The notes below the pieces were generated by a model. The model did not search any database and was not told where the DNA came from. It saw nothing but the letters and a program-made list of their open reading frames with translations. From JABDKH01 sp963768565 (GTDB lineage Bacteria; Bacteroidota; Rhodothermia; Rhodothermales; JABDKH01), in contig CAVYIO010000029.1 of the NCBI GenBank assembly GCA_963768565.1, forward strand, positions 31,177 through 95,176: a stretch of 64,000 bases of DNA. Reading direction: 5' to 3'. Numbering within the stretch: position 1 is the stretch's first letter; the number at the start of each line of letters is the position of its first letter. Of this stretch, positions 38,057 to 49,401 are shown in pieces. The position numbers and the translations under genes are program-made.

Positions 38057-39409
38057 CTACGGCTTGGAGAAGAGCTTCTCGACCTCAGACACCAGGCGTG
38101 GAAGCACAAACACGATGGCACGGTCGCCCACATTCACGTGTGTGTCCCCGGTAGCGATCTCGACGTCCTTCCCTCGCGACACCGCACCAACGAGCACACC
38201 TCTTGGCAGCTCGATCTCTGCGAGCGTGCCGTACGTAATCGGTGCGCGAGGTGCCGCCTCGATCTCGAGGATTTCCGCGTCCAGCCCGGGCACGGTGGCC
38301 ACACTGAGCACGTGCTTGCCCCGGAGGAAACGCAGAATCTCTCTGGATACCGCCAACTTGCTGCTCACGGCGGCGTCGAGCCCGATCGACTGGCTGATCG
38401 GAATGTAAGCGCCTTTCGATAGCAGGGCGATCGTCTTTTTCACGCCCAGATGCTTTGCCAGAAGACACGTAACCAGATTCGATTCCTCATCGTCCGTGAC
38501 GGCTACAAACGCATCCATCTCGCCCAGGCCCTCGGTGGCGAGCAGGTCTATGTCCGTGCCCTCGCCGTGAATCACGAGCACGTTCTTCAGCTCTTCCGCA
38601 AGTTTTGTCGCTGTCGTCCGGTTGGGCTCAATAAGCTTGACTCTCTTGTTCTTCTCGGACGACAGCAGAAGTGCGATCCGCGCACCGATCGTGTTGCCGC
38701 CGAGGATCATGATCTCCTGCGCCTTGCCCTCCGTCTTGCCGGTCAGCCGGACAAGGTTCGGTACAAATTTCGGCGGCGCCAGGACGAAGATCTGATCGTT
38801 TCTACGAAACTTGTCTTCGCCGTGGGGGACTATCGTCCGGATACCCCGCACCAGTGCCATGACGCGAAAGGTGAGATCGCTGTGTCCGGCGACAACCTCT
38901 GCCAGCGTACTCCCGATGATTCCTGAATCCTGATCCAGCCGAATGCCCACCAGTTGCAAGCGGCCATCCAGGAACGTGAGCACATCCGTAGCACTGGCCC
39001 GCTTAACAAGCCGTGACACCTCCGCCGCTGTACTCTCCTCCGGGTGAATCACGAGGTCGATGCCGAAATCATCGGTGTTTATTACGGAGGATGATTGCGA
39101 CAATTCCTCCGACCGCACGCGAGCGATAGTCGTGGGAACGCCGACACGGTCGGCAATCATCGACGCGATAATGTTCACCTCGTCAATCGCGGTCACGGCG
39201 ACGAGCATGTCGGCCTTCCTCAGGCCGGCCTGATCCAGAACCGTCATGGACGTTCCGTTGCCGTGGATCGCCATTACGTCGAGACGGCTCCCAACCTCTT
39301 CGACAGCCTTCTCATCCACGTCTATGATGACCACGTCGTGCTGCTCCGCGGACAGGATGCGTGCCACGTCGTACCCCACCTCACCGGCACCGATAACGAT
39401 CACTCGCAT
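38057..39409 (-). CDS. trkA: Trk potassium uptake regulatory protein TrkA
   Basis: 450 residues from ATG 39409 (MRVIVIGAGEVGYDVARILS); the ORF continues 13 codons upstream without homology. It has two RCK_N/RCK_C halves: the first Rossmann motif GAGEVG with DVDEKAVEEV, and a second IMILGGNTIGARIALLLSSE. TrkA-C domains follow each half. It binds NAD(H)/ATP and gates TrkH. No disruption was seen. Confidence 0.96.
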   Translation of the reverse strand: MRVIVIGAGEVGYDVARILSAEQHDVVIIDVDEKAVEEVGSRLDVMAIHGNGTSMTVLDQAGLRKADMLVAVTAIDEVNIIASMIADRVGVPTTIARVRSEELSQSSSVINTDDFGIDLVIHPEESTAAEVSRLVKRASATDVLTFLDGRLQLVGIRLDQDSGIIGSTLAEVVAGHSDLTFRVMALVRGIRTIVPHGEDKFRRNDQIFVLAPPKFVPNLVRLTGKTEGKAQEIMILGGNTIGARIALLLSSEKNKRVKLIEPNRTTATKLAEELKNVLVIHGEGTDIDLLATEGLGEMDAFVAVTDDEESNLVTCLLAKHLGVKKTIALLSKGAYIPISQSIGLDAAVSSKLAVSREILRFLRGKHVLSVATVPGLDAEILEIEAAPRAPITYGTLAEIELPRGVLVGAVSRGKDVEIATGDTHVNVGDRAIVFVLPRLVSEVEKLFSKP

Positions 39410-39458
39410 CCGGGCGACCCCACTTTCACGCAGAAGGCGATCGTGCAAGCTGGCTTAA

Positions 39459-40175
39459 TCATACCGTCCACCGCTGCTCATTCCAGGCCTGATCCCAGAA
39501 CATCCACTCGTATCGCGCGCTGACGGCAAAGGCCGCCTTCGCGCGCTGAAGGACATCGCCCGGTTGATGATCGGCGACAGCCTGGAGTATGCCGAGCAAC
39601 TCGTTTGTGTAGGTAACAAATCCTGGATCGGCATAGGTCCGAAGCCACTCGGCATACGGGTGGTCGTCCGGGATGGAGCCCAGTCGACCGGCCAGGTGCG
39701 TCCCGAGAGCGGTGTACAACCAGGGACAGGGTGTCAGTGCGGCGATGGCTTCGGTGAGGCTTCCGCGCGTCGCGCACGAGATCATGTGGTTCTGATACGC
39801 ACGGTTGTCAGGCGTCAGTTCGACGGCTCGTATGTCGGCCGGCGTGTAACCCAGCGTCTCGCCATAGCCCTGATGCAGCTGCTGCTCGACAACGATTGCG
39901 AGTCGCGCGGCATCGATGAACCATAGCTTCGTATCAGGGTCTTCGATGCGGATCGAAATCAGTGAGCACGCATCTGCAAAAGCCTCCAGGTAGCGGGCGT
40001 CCTGCATCTGATAGAACCTGAACTTCCCGGAGTCGAGCGTGCCGTCCGCAAGGGCCGTCACAAACGGATGGTCGAACGAAGCGCCCCACGCGTCGGCTGC
40101 CTGATCCTGACACTCCCGGGCGAACGGGGGCACAATTACGACTGCCTGCTCCAGAAGAGTAGACGATTCCGTCAT
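39459..40175 (-). CDS. tenA: TenA-family thiaminase II (aminopyrimidine aminohydrolase)
   Basis: 238 residues from ATG 40175 (MTESSTLLEQAVV). The family motifs are present: DHPFVTALADGTLDSGKFRF, QMQDARYLEAFADACSLISI, and ALTPCPWLYTALGTHLAGRL, whose Cys corresponds to the catalytic cysteine. The C-terminus reads FWDQAWNEQRWTV. It likely hydrolyses degraded thiamine pyrimidine for salvage. No other thiamine gene or TPP riboswitch was seen nearby; it is sandwiched between trkA and a histidine kinase on the same strand. Confidence 0.93.
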   Translation of the reverse strand: MTESSTLLEQAVVIVPPFARECQDQAADAWGASFDHPFVTALADGTLDSGKFRFYQMQDARYLEAFADACSLISIRIEDPDTKLWFIDAARLAIVVEQQLHQGYGETLGYTPADIRAVELTPDNRAYQNHMISCATRGSLTEAIAALTPCPWLYTALGTHLAGRLGSIPDDHPYAEWLRTYADPGFVTYTNELLGILQAVADHQPGDVLQRAKAAFAVSARYEWMFWDQAWNEQRWTV

Positions 40176-40248
40176 GAGGGGTTGGGAAACTGCCCGATTA
40201 GGAGATAGGCGGTGGATCTTCTCAAGATAACGTGATGCCGATAGCGAT

Positions 40249-43200
40249 TCAATGAACCGGGTCGGCATCTGACTCCTGATCGGAACCGGAACCCGGGAGT
40301 AAGTCGTCGATTTCGAGCGGGAGGCGTATCCAGAACGCAGATCCTTCGTTCTCGACCGTCTCAAAGCCTATCGAGCCATGAAGATCCTCGACGCTCTTGC
40401 GTGCGATCGCGAGTCCAAGGCCCGTGCCGCTGGTCTTCGTCGAGAAGTTGGGGACGAAAATCTTGGACTTTACGTCGTCCGAAATGCCGCCACCGTTGTC
40501 GGAGACGATGGTATGCGCCCACCAGAGGTCGCCCACCTGATCCCGTCGGGTCAAGATCTTGATTTCACCTTCCCGATCATCCGGAATGGACTGAATCGCG
40601 TTCTTGATCAGGTTAATGAAGATGCGCCGTACTTCCTCGCGATCTGCCTGTATGATGAGAGGGTCCGCGGCGAGGGCCAGTTCCAGGCTAAAGGCCACCT
40701 CCGCCTGCATCAGGGCCGCAGCTTCCTCGACGACGGAATTGATGTCGATCGACTCCTCCACCCTGCTCGGCATTCGTGCGAACGATGAGAATTCATTGGC
40801 GATGCGTGCGAGCGCGTCGATCTGCTCGGTCAGCGTCGTCGTAATCCGATTGAACAGCCCGGTGAAGTCACCGTCTCGCTCTCTGGTCTCGCGATCAAAT
40901 GCCCGGCGCAGGTGCTGTACGGATAACTTCATGGGTGTGAGCGGATTCTTGATCTCGTGAGCCACTTGCCTGGCCATTTCGCGCCATGCGAGTTGCCGTT
41001 CCTGCCTGGCGAGGCGACGCCGACTCTCGCCGAGTTGATCCTGCATCGTGTTGAACGAGTCGACCAGTTCCGAAATCTCATCCCGGGTGTCGAGGGGACG
41101 GATGCGGTTGAAGCTTCCGAGGGCGACTGCGTTGATACCGGCGCGCAGGCGAGCAATCGGTCTTGTCAGGGCGTTGGCAAGAAGTGACGCCGTGATCATT
41201 ACGACCAGGATCAGCAGAAGAAGCGCCCCGAACAAATAGGCGATGGTCCTGGCCTTCTCCTCCTCGATCTCATCCTGCTCCGGCAGCGTAGGAACCGATA
41301 TCACGAAATGGGCTCGTCCTTCTTCATCCGGGATCGCCCGAAAGCCGGCCGTATAGGTGAAGCTGCCAAGGCGCTCCTGTGTCAGTGCAAACTTGAAGCC
41401 ATCGACATACAACGCCTCGTAGGCCTTGACGGGCAAGCGAGGATCAATCAGGCGGTCCCGCACGAGTTGCGGGCGGCTGGACGCCACTAGCACGTTGTCC
41501 CTGTACACGTTGATATCAAGTCCCACGCGGGCCGACAGCGAGTCGATGCGTGTGCGTTCGAGGACGCGGTACGTCATTTCGCCGCCGCGGACGTCCAGCG
41601 CCAGGGTTCGTTCGACGCGCTCGAGATGCTGGCGCAGCCGCCCTTCGATCTCGCGTTCGTTCTCCGAGGTCACGACCTGCAGGCCGACGATGGCCATGAG
41701 GCCGACCGTGATCACACCCACTCCGAAGAACGCGTTCAGGATCTTGTCGCGAAACCGGACCTGGGGAGCCGGCAGCAGGCCCTTGCGTCTTCGTACGACG
41801 ACGCCTGCAAGATAGAGGGGAAGCCCGATGATCAGTCCGCCGAACGTGAGCCGCAGCAGATTGTACAGGTGGTCGAATATGTTGATTGAGGCGCTTCTGA
41901 CCGCAATGACGGTCGCAACCGGAACGCCGGAGATGGCATCCGGATTTTGACTCAGCTGATAGTACGAGTAATAGTCTTTGCCGCGAACGCTCTCGGACTG
42001 CCACAGCTCTCCGCGAATGGCGAGCGTCGCCGACAAGCCGTCGGGCAACCGATAGCTCCCGAAGTCATCGCCAGTGCTTCGAACCAGGGCGCCATCGCGG
42101 AAGACGGCAACCGAAAGCCGTCCCGGCAGGTTTCCGTAGAAGCCGGCGGGGACGAGAACGCGAGGGAATGGTGTGATAGCCTCGCGAAGGAGGATTCGGG
42201 GATCGGCCCGAATAACCAAGCCATCCGAGGATCCGGTCTGCGCTGTTCCGGAACGGCGCGACGCCGTAGTAGGGAAAGCGGTCGTTCCGCTGAGGGTCCG
42301 TGATCGGCTCAACCAGAACGTCGGTGACGCCGCTCTCTTGATACATCCCACGCAGAAGTTCGAGATCCAGTCGTTCGAGCTCATCGAGGGCCGTTCGGTC
42401 GAGTCGCGGTTCGACCTCGTAGTATCGACCCGCGGGCGACCCATCTGCACGATAGGCCGTCACGCTGATTTCATACGAGCCCAGTGAGGCAAGAAACGAG
42501 TTGCGAGCGGCTGCCGTGGTCAGCGAGTCCAGGGCAAATTGGCCGGTCGATTGGTCCGGAATTGCCAGGAGTTCGCGCCATTCTGCGTTGCTCTGGGACT
42601 CCAGGAGTACGCGCTCAATCGCATACTGAACGCGTGGGTCTCGCCAGTCTTCGAACGACGCTGCAGCATCGACCATACGCATCTGCCGCTGCACCTGCAT
42701 CCCCCGATAAAAGAGCGGGTAGATAATCGCCGTTAAGACCATAATGCCCGGCAGCACGGTTCGCAGAGTGAGCAGCCCGACAGGCACGCGCACTCTCGCC
42801 GCGAAGGCTGCAACGAGGGCGGAAGCACCGAACATCGCCACGGCATGCGACGGCACGAGCCGATCCATCAGGCCGGTCGCGAAAAGCACGATCAGCAACA
42901 TGGTCGCTACGGCCACGGCACCCAGCGACGACGGCATGTCCAGGACCTTGCCGGCGGTTCCGAATTGTTCGATGCTCCACCAGTAGATCGCCACCGCGCA
43001 CATCAGGAAGGACGTGGCAAGGATGAGCAATGCGGAGAAGACGACCAGCACAAGGCGCATCTGGCAGCAAACCGGTGCGTGCGAAATAGTCGAGCGTACT
43101 ATCGAGAATCACCGCCTGCGATATGATCGCGAGAAGCCAGATGAGCAGGACTCCGCACACAAGAATCAACACGCCGTGAATCCACGTGCGACTCGATCGC

Positions 43201-44372
43201 AGTGCCGCTATTACAGGACCGGCACCTTTCGGTAGTCGGCCCGGGCGAAGGCCATGGGTGCTACTAATATGTACAGCGAAGGCCACTGCGAATACGAGTG
43301 CAAACAGAGACGTTATGACGAGATCACCGGTGGATCTGAGCAATCCCCATCCGGCACTCGATGCCAGATGCGTGGGATCGAAGAGCGGACTCAGCGGCGC
43401 TTTCCCTGTCTGGTACCGCGCCGGCACGTCAAGCGCGATCAGTGCGAATCGAATGCTCCACCATGCGCACGCGAACAGAACGAAACGTGCCGTAAGTCCT
43501 ATGGCACCGGCCACCGCTTGACCGGCGCGGTACCAGCGCCAGAGTCCGAAGGCAGACCACAACAGCAGCAGGCTGAGCCAGAAGGCCAGCACGTCGTTAT
43601 AGGTATTCCGAAGATCGCCCACAACATCCTGTTCATCCGGTCGGTCGATGAACACGCGTCCGAGCGGTGAACCGTCGATCCCGGAAAGGAGTCGCACCTC
43701 CCCGCCCGGAGGCAACACGTCGTCGAACGGCACATCGTATCGCAACCGCACTTGAAGGCGTGTTCGCTCCGACCAGATTTTCGCCTGACTGAATTCGCGC
43801 AGATACTGATTTTCTACGGGTACGGCGATCTCCAGCAGTTTCATCATCCGAACGGTCCCGACTACGCGAAGACCATCCCGCACCGGCCACCAGACAGCGA
43901 GCGCGGTGCGTTGCGGACCATCCGTGGCGACCGCCGAAAGTGCTCCTTCCAGAAACGCGGCGCGACTCGGCGAATCATCGAGCGGCATACTGAATCCGTT
44001 CCAGGCCACCAGACGGGGCGACGGGTCATAGACTTCGACGGATGCACGATCCGGCAGCTCGAGCGCAGACAGAAACCGTACGAGTTCTTCGTCCGGTCGA
44101 GCACCAGGCGCCCACGCCGCCAGCCCCCGCACCACGCTGCGTTCGGCTGCCACCCGTTGAGCTGTGTCGAGCAGTTCTAGCTGCTGCCGTTCGAAGTCGC
44201 CCTGGATTCCCGCAAATGCTTCGACGATGGCCTCGTGCTGACTGGCCTCGACGTGGGAGCGTATAGATCGGAGGGAGAGTTCGCGTACACCCCAGGTCAA
44301 CGGGATGAAGAGCACGAGTATCAGTGAGATAGTCGCAAACCGTCTTCCTTCCGACCGACGCGACGAACTCAT
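40249..44372 (-). CDS. Very large membrane sensor histidine kinase, NtrY-like (two frame breaks)
   Basis: A locus of about 1,370 residues if joined. From ATG 44372 (MSSSRRSEG), a first membrane helix, a periplasmic sensor-like domain (to about 270), then a block of membrane helices (ARFVLFACAWWSIRFALIAL, VLILVCGVLLIWLLAIISQA). A break near 43062 is followed by MRLVLVVFSALLILATSFLM and a second extracytoplasmic domain; another break near 42228 by VIRADPRILLREAITPFPRV. Then come a further helix, a third sensor domain, HAMP (NALTRPIARLRAGINAVALG), HisKA (REMARQVAHEIKNPLTPMKL, with His), and HATPase motifs INLIKNAIQSIP, SDNGGGIS and GTGLGLAIARK. HisKA/HATPase resemble NtrY. No response regulator gene is adjacent. 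Signal sensed is unknown. Confidence 0.85.
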
Positions 44373-44408
44373 ACGAATGCGGCCCGGCCTGAGGGCCGGC
44401 AATGGTGG

Positions 44409-44825
44409 CTATCGTGCGGCTTTGTCGACGTGGATCTCTCGAACAGCCCACGACGATGCGTCCTTTCTCAGCGTCACGTAGAGACGCAGTGACTGATTGT
44501 TCGCTGTATGCCGGTAGGTACCGGCCGCAAACAGGCCCTTGTCAGTCGTTGACGGCTCGGAGAATTTGGCGCGCACCGGTGGATACTTTCCGAAGAATTC
44601 CTTCAGTACGAATTTCGCCTGAGTGCGCGAATAGAGTCTGCTCTTGCCGAGTACCGCGATTTCGACTCGATCTGCCGACAGGGCCGCGATGGCATCCACG
44701 TCACCTTTCGAGAACGCCTGCTCGATTTTGGAAAGCGGCGCCGAAGAGCGTGACTGTGCGAACACCGTAACCGTACTCAAGACGACCAGGCTGAACAAGA
44801 AGATTATGGTGCGTAGAGCGTTCAT
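44409..44825 (-). CDS. Exported DUF4783 protein
   Basis: 138 residues from ATG 44825 with a signal peptide (MNALRTIIFLFSLVVLSTVT, cleavage likely after VFAQ). The mature part SKIEQAFSKGDVDAIAALSA and KSRLYSRTQAKFVLKEFFGK matches the cystatin/NTF2-like DUF4783 family common in Bacteroidota, ending SWAVREIHVDK. Upstream ATGs in frame are less likely since they precede the signal peptide. It is 36 bases before the histidine kinase start on the same strand, so they may be co-transcribed. Function unknown. Confidence 0.82.
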   Translation of the reverse strand: MNALRTIIFLFSLVVLSTVTVFAQSRSSAPLSKIEQAFSKGDVDAIAALSADRVEIAVLGKSRLYSRTQAKFVLKEFFGKYPPVRAKFSEPSTTDKGLFAAGTYRHTANNQSLRLYVTLRKDASSWAVREIHVDKAAR

Positions 44826-45144
44826 CTTTATTTGCCGCAGAAAACGACAGCGACCATCCATGATAGCTGCTTTTTCAGGCATCAAAAACCAGACCCTCCT
44901 ACGAATCGCTCCAGTATTCAACAATCGAGACTCCGGAATGTATCGGATTATGGACAGATGTTTCAACGGACAGGACTACAAAAGCCGCAAAGCGCGGGCA
45001 GAATCTTCGTTTAAACGCATTCCTCGCTAAGCCGATACCTGAAGAGCCAGGCCCAGACAGTCTGTGGGATGAGCGAAGGACGAGGGGTAGACTCGCTGAT
45101 TTCATGGGGGATCCGGTACAACCACAACTTCGCCACAGATTCCT
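44826..45144. promoter_or_regulatory. Divergent intergenic region, DUF4783 gene / large lipoprotein gene
   Basis: 319 bases between opposite start codons. No gene is supported; short frames present lack recognisable sequence. Promoters for the histidine kinase group (minus) and for the lipoprotein-barrel pair (plus) are expected here but no clear motif could be assigned. Confidence 0.4.
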
Positions 45145-47914
45145 ATGCGAGCGGAACGAAGCCGTCGATTTCGTGCGCCGGGCGCGGGCCGCCTGTTGCC
45201 CGTGGTCGTGGCATTCCTTGTCTTCGGATGCGACATTCCGACACAGGGTCCAAATTTCGCCTTCACCCCCACCGCCTCCGCACCGATTGTCTTCGAGAAG
45301 TCGTTTGTGTTTCTCGGTCCTGATGGGTCCGGTATCGAAGCGCTGATCGACACCACAACCGCCGCCTTCGACTCGATATTTTCTGTAGACCCTTCGAGCG
45401 ACGTGGTCTTCATCTCACAGGATCTGGACGCCTTCGATCTGATTGAGATTGACGATGTGATCGAGCCGATCAACTTCGAACCCAGGGACATCGTGGTTAC
45501 GCTCGACGACTTCTCCAGTCAGAGCATCGCGACTTCGTACGACAATCGTATCGGCGTGCTGGAGGCAAGCGGTGGGCAGACTCCGGCGCTGACGCCGCTG
45601 GTCTCCGGTGGCAGCGCCTTTCTGCCGCTCGCGACGGGCGACATCCTCACCGTTCCGACAAATGGCGTCGTCGATCTGACGGGGGCGGATGTCGACCAGG
45701 TCAGTGTGACGAACGAGGTGAGCGCGAATGTAAACCGGATCCGCTTTACGCTTTCGAACGATCTTGCAGTCGAAATAACGGATGGGTCAACGGTGCCCGG
45801 AACGGTCCCGGCCATCGTACTTGAATCCAGCTCGGGTGCTGAGATATCGCGCGCCCTTTTCAACCGCTCCCCGGGGCCCGGGGAATCCGCGCTGGCCGAT
45901 CTAAGTCTGGCCGGGCTCGACATCCCGGACGACAGTCGTTTCGCGCTGGACGCAAGCACTCCCCAGGGATTCGCTCCCATTGAGAACGACCCATCCCGGA
46001 TAGGCATCGCGACAGACATGACGCCAGTCCGTTACTCCGGGTTCGATCTGTCCAATATCCCGGCGTCCACGGCCGATGCATCAAAATCTGATCTCACCAT
46101 TGCTGTCCGAAGTCGATTTCACGGGGATCACGACACGAGACGGTGCCGGTGTGGTTCGAATCGAAAACACGCTGCCACTACCCGTACAGATTCAGAGTTT
46201 GACCGTCACTAATGCCAGTGGCGTAGCATCGTATCCGGCAGATCACCAGGTCATCAGTCAGTCCGGGCCGGTCATTCCTGCGAAGAGCGCAATGGACGTC
46301 CCGGTGTTTCTCGGTGTCAATGCCCTGAACAGGGTCGTACACATCGTCGTGACTGCCACCACGCCGGCAAGGTCAACACCGGCTGCGTTTGCAGCGAGCG
46401 ACGGGCTCAATGTGACCGTCTCGGGAGACGTGGATGTCGACATGTTGTACTACCGACCTGCAGGTGAGGTATTCAAGACGGAGGAGTTCTTCGCCATCGA
46501 CGCCAACGATATCACATTCGCCAGCGCCTCTGACTACGTGCAGGTCGAATCCGGTTCACTTGAGCTCATCGATCTCCTCAACGGGCTCGATCTCACGCTC
46601 GAGGACGTTACGATCAGTTTCCCCGACATACGGGTGGCGCCATACGCAGCCGGGGACACCCTGGTCGTCCATTTTCATGGTTCGTCGGACAAGGCAGGCG
46701 GATTTGAGTTCGCCAAGCTGGAACGGAACGCACCACCCCGGACGATTGCCGTCGACCTGGCCGGTACGAGGATAAGTGCCATCGGAGGTCGGGTCCGCTA
46801 CCGCGTCGAAGCGGCGAGCGAGACGACCACGGATGAACGCGCCGTCGCGCACGATGACGAGGTTCGTACAAGCGCGCGTGCGACCGGCCTGACTATTTCG
46901 CGGGTCGCTGCTGTCGCCGATCCGTTCTCTTCGACCCTTACTGAAGACGTGAACGGCGACGGCGTGCTGGACCCGACAACCACGGGCGAAGGAGTGACGA
47001 GCACGATGGACGACTACGGTCCGCTGGACCAGGTCACCGGTCTTGAACTCAGAGGCGCCGAGCTGTCCATCAACGTCACGACCACCATCACCGGCGACCT
47101 GACGCTCTACGGCATTTTGCAGGGCGACGATGGATCGGGGAATGTCGTGTATCTACAGGGGCGATCCGCACTTGCCGTCGCTCCCGGCGACACCATGATC
47201 CAGTCGTTTGAGATCGACGGATCGCCGGTCCAGCCGGAGCGCATGTTCGCTGTACCCATTGCGGCCCAGGGAACGCCAGGCCAGCCACAGCGACACACCG
47301 TGGTGCTCAACGATCTGAATTCGAGTATCAATCAGTTCGTCAGCGCACTCCCCACCACGATCCAGTTTGTGGGCAAGGCGATTGTCGGATCGGCCGGCGG
47401 ACGCATCGAGATAAGTCAACCTGCTACCGTCGACATTGCCGTCGGACTGGCTGTCCCCATGAGCGTTCGTGGGGATTTCCAGATGACGCGCACCGAACCC
47501 GCCAATCTCTCATCGCTGGATGGCCTGACCGATCCCGAGTCGAACTTCACTGCCGAACAGGCAACGCTCACGCTGGCCTACTCGAATGGCATCCCGCTGG
47601 GGATGCAGGCCCGCCTGGAGTTTGTCGACGAGTTTGGCGAGATCACCGTCAGCCTTCCGTTCATTGCGGATGAGACGATGGACCTGCTCCCTGCTCCCGC
47701 CGGGTCCGACGGATACGCGACAGGCACGTCTGTTGGTGAGGTCGACTTCGCCCTCGAAGACGCCGCGTTGCAGCAGCTGGCTTCGAGCCGCGATCTCAGG
47801 ATCACAATCACGTTTGCGACAGGAAGCGAGTCTCGCGCACGGATTCGCGCCTCAGACCGGATCGATCTGTCACTCCGCGGTGATTTCCAGTTCAACGTGA
47901 GTGTCGGAGATTGA
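45145..47914 (+). CDS. Large surface-type lipoprotein, unknown function (one frame break)
   Basis: ATG 45145 opens a signal peptide with lipobox (LLPVVVAFLVFGC, Cys near residue 29) and an Asp/Thr-rich mature protein made of beta-strand-like segments with few charged helices. The frame runs into unlike sequence near 46100, where the overlapping frame takes over as LLSEVDFTGITTRDGAGVVR and continues to FQFNVSVGD. Joined length is about 922 residues. A DVNGDGVLDPTT stretch (in the second half) resembles a calcium-binding or dockerin-type loop. No family is recognised. The stop codon overlaps the start of the barrel gene (TGATG), so the two are translationally coupled and may work together at the outer membrane. 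Confidence 0.75.
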
Positions 47915-49389
47915 TGCACGACTCACGCTACGGATATCGCCACCTGCTGACATTCATCGTGATCGTCGGGCTGTTCACGATCCATTCTGTCGGTCTCACG
48001 ACTCGTGCCGATGCGCAGGTGTCGGCGTCAGGACCGGCGTCGATTTCTCTCGCCGGCGGCGGACCCGCATTCGTGTACGGTTCAGAAGCCATCTTCAGAA
48101 ATCCGGCCAACCTGGCTCTTGATCGGTCCGGTATGGTCGAGCTATCGATCGGAGGAGCCGGGGTTTCGGCCGGCGGGAATCTCCTTCAGTTCCGTCACTA
48201 CAACAACCTCTTTACGAGTGGGAGAACGATCACCGACGACGACGCGCGCATGGTCGTGGACGACTGGTTCGATGGCGCCGAGAGTCTCGCTCTAAAGCGC
48301 GTCGGAATTGCCGCCGAAACCGTCCCACTCAGTGTGATTCACGAAGTCGGCGACCTGGTCCTCGCATACGGACTCAGGGTGCGCGCCATGTCGAGCGTTG
48401 GCATCAACGGCGGATGGCTGGACCTGTTGCTCTCCGGCACGGGCCAGGATCGATCCATCCCTCTGATGGGCGAGTTTTCAGTTATGTCGACAACGGAGAT
48501 CTCCGCAGCAGTCGCAAAGACATTCAACGACGGCCGGTTGGCCGTGGGAGTCGCGCCGAAGCTTGTTCTCGGGAATGAATTCGTGGATGCACGCCTGAGG
48601 TCAACTGCGCATGTGTCGAATGAGGCGATCGTGCATGACTTCGAGTACACGGTGAGAGCCGCCGGAGGATTGAGCAGGGATGTTGTTGACGGCATCGATC
48701 TGTTTTCATCGGATATCTTTGGCGGGGGTTCCTTCAGACCGCGGCTCCTGTCAACCGCGGGCGTCGGCGCCGGACTTGATCTTGGAGTTACGTTCCTGCC
48801 GTCCCGCGGACTTCGGTTGTCGGCGAGTTTGACCGATGCTGGTTTCGTACGCTGGAAACGCGACGCTCAGCTGATAACGCCCGTCGCGAACCAGTTCTCG
48901 TTCGAGGGACTGGTGCTGGATATCGACAGGGTACGTGATGAGTTCGGTGGCGACCTCGGCGACTACTTTACGTCGACCATCGACAGTCTGGCGTCAGGAA
49001 CCTACGATCAGGTAGAGAGAGCTTACGCCCCTTTTACAGCGGCGCTTCCGACCGCGATACACTTCGGCGCAGCATGGATCGCGCCGGGCGGCCGACTCAC
49101 GCTAACCGGCGGAACGTCCGCTGCCATCAGTTCATCGGTCGTCCAGGTGGCGAGCCCTCCTGAACTACATGTCGGCCTGGAATACTCGCTCGGAGGCTCC
49201 GTGCGAGTTCCGCTTCGCACCGGGCTGTTTGTCGGAGGATCGTCGGCGCTCACCCTTGGAATCGGAATCGGAATCCATACGTCCCACTACGACTTCGACA
49301 TCGGTATTGCGGCTTCGCCGCGTACGGACATTATTGGGGCCGGCGGTCGCTACACCGGCGGCGTTTCCGCCTTGACGATTCGACTCTGA
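47914..49389 (+). CDS. Outer-membrane beta-barrel protein, DUF5723-like
   Basis: 491 residues from ATG 47914, sharing the base A with the preceding TGA. A signal peptide (HLLTFIVIVGLFTIHSVGL to RADAQ) is followed by SLAGGGPAFVYGSEAIFRNP and ANLALDRSGMVELSIGGAGV, the start seen in DUF5723/PorV-like barrels. The rest has alternating amphipathic strands and ends GGVSALTIRL with an aliphatic C-terminal residue. It is probably an integral outer-membrane protein paired with the upstream lipoprotein. Function unknown. The family call is by resemblance. Confidence 0.75.
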   Translation: MHDSRYGYRHLLTFIVIVGLFTIHSVGLTTRADAQVSASGPASISLAGGGPAFVYGSEAIFRNPANLALDRSGMVELSIGGAGVSAGGNLLQFRHYNNLFTSGRTITDDDARMVVDDWFDGAESLALKRVGIAAETVPLSVIHEVGDLVLAYGLRVRAMSSVGINGGWLDLLLSGTGQDRSIPLMGEFSVMSTTEISAAVAKTFNDGRLAVGVAPKLVLGNEFVDARLRSTAHVSNEAIVHDFEYTVRAAGGLSRDVVDGIDLFSSDIFGGGSFRPRLLSTAGVGAGLDLGVTFLPSRGLRLSASLTDAGFVRWKRDAQLITPVANQFSFEGLVLDIDRVRDEFGGDLGDYFTSTIDSLASGTYDQVERAYAPFTAALPTAIHFGAAWIAPGGRLTLTGGTSAAISSSVVQVASPPELHVGLEYSLGGSVRVPLRTGLFVGGSSALTLGIGIGIHTSHYDFDIGIAASPRTDIIGAGGRYTGGVSALTIRL

Positions 49390-49401
49390 TCAAACGAGGG
49401 T

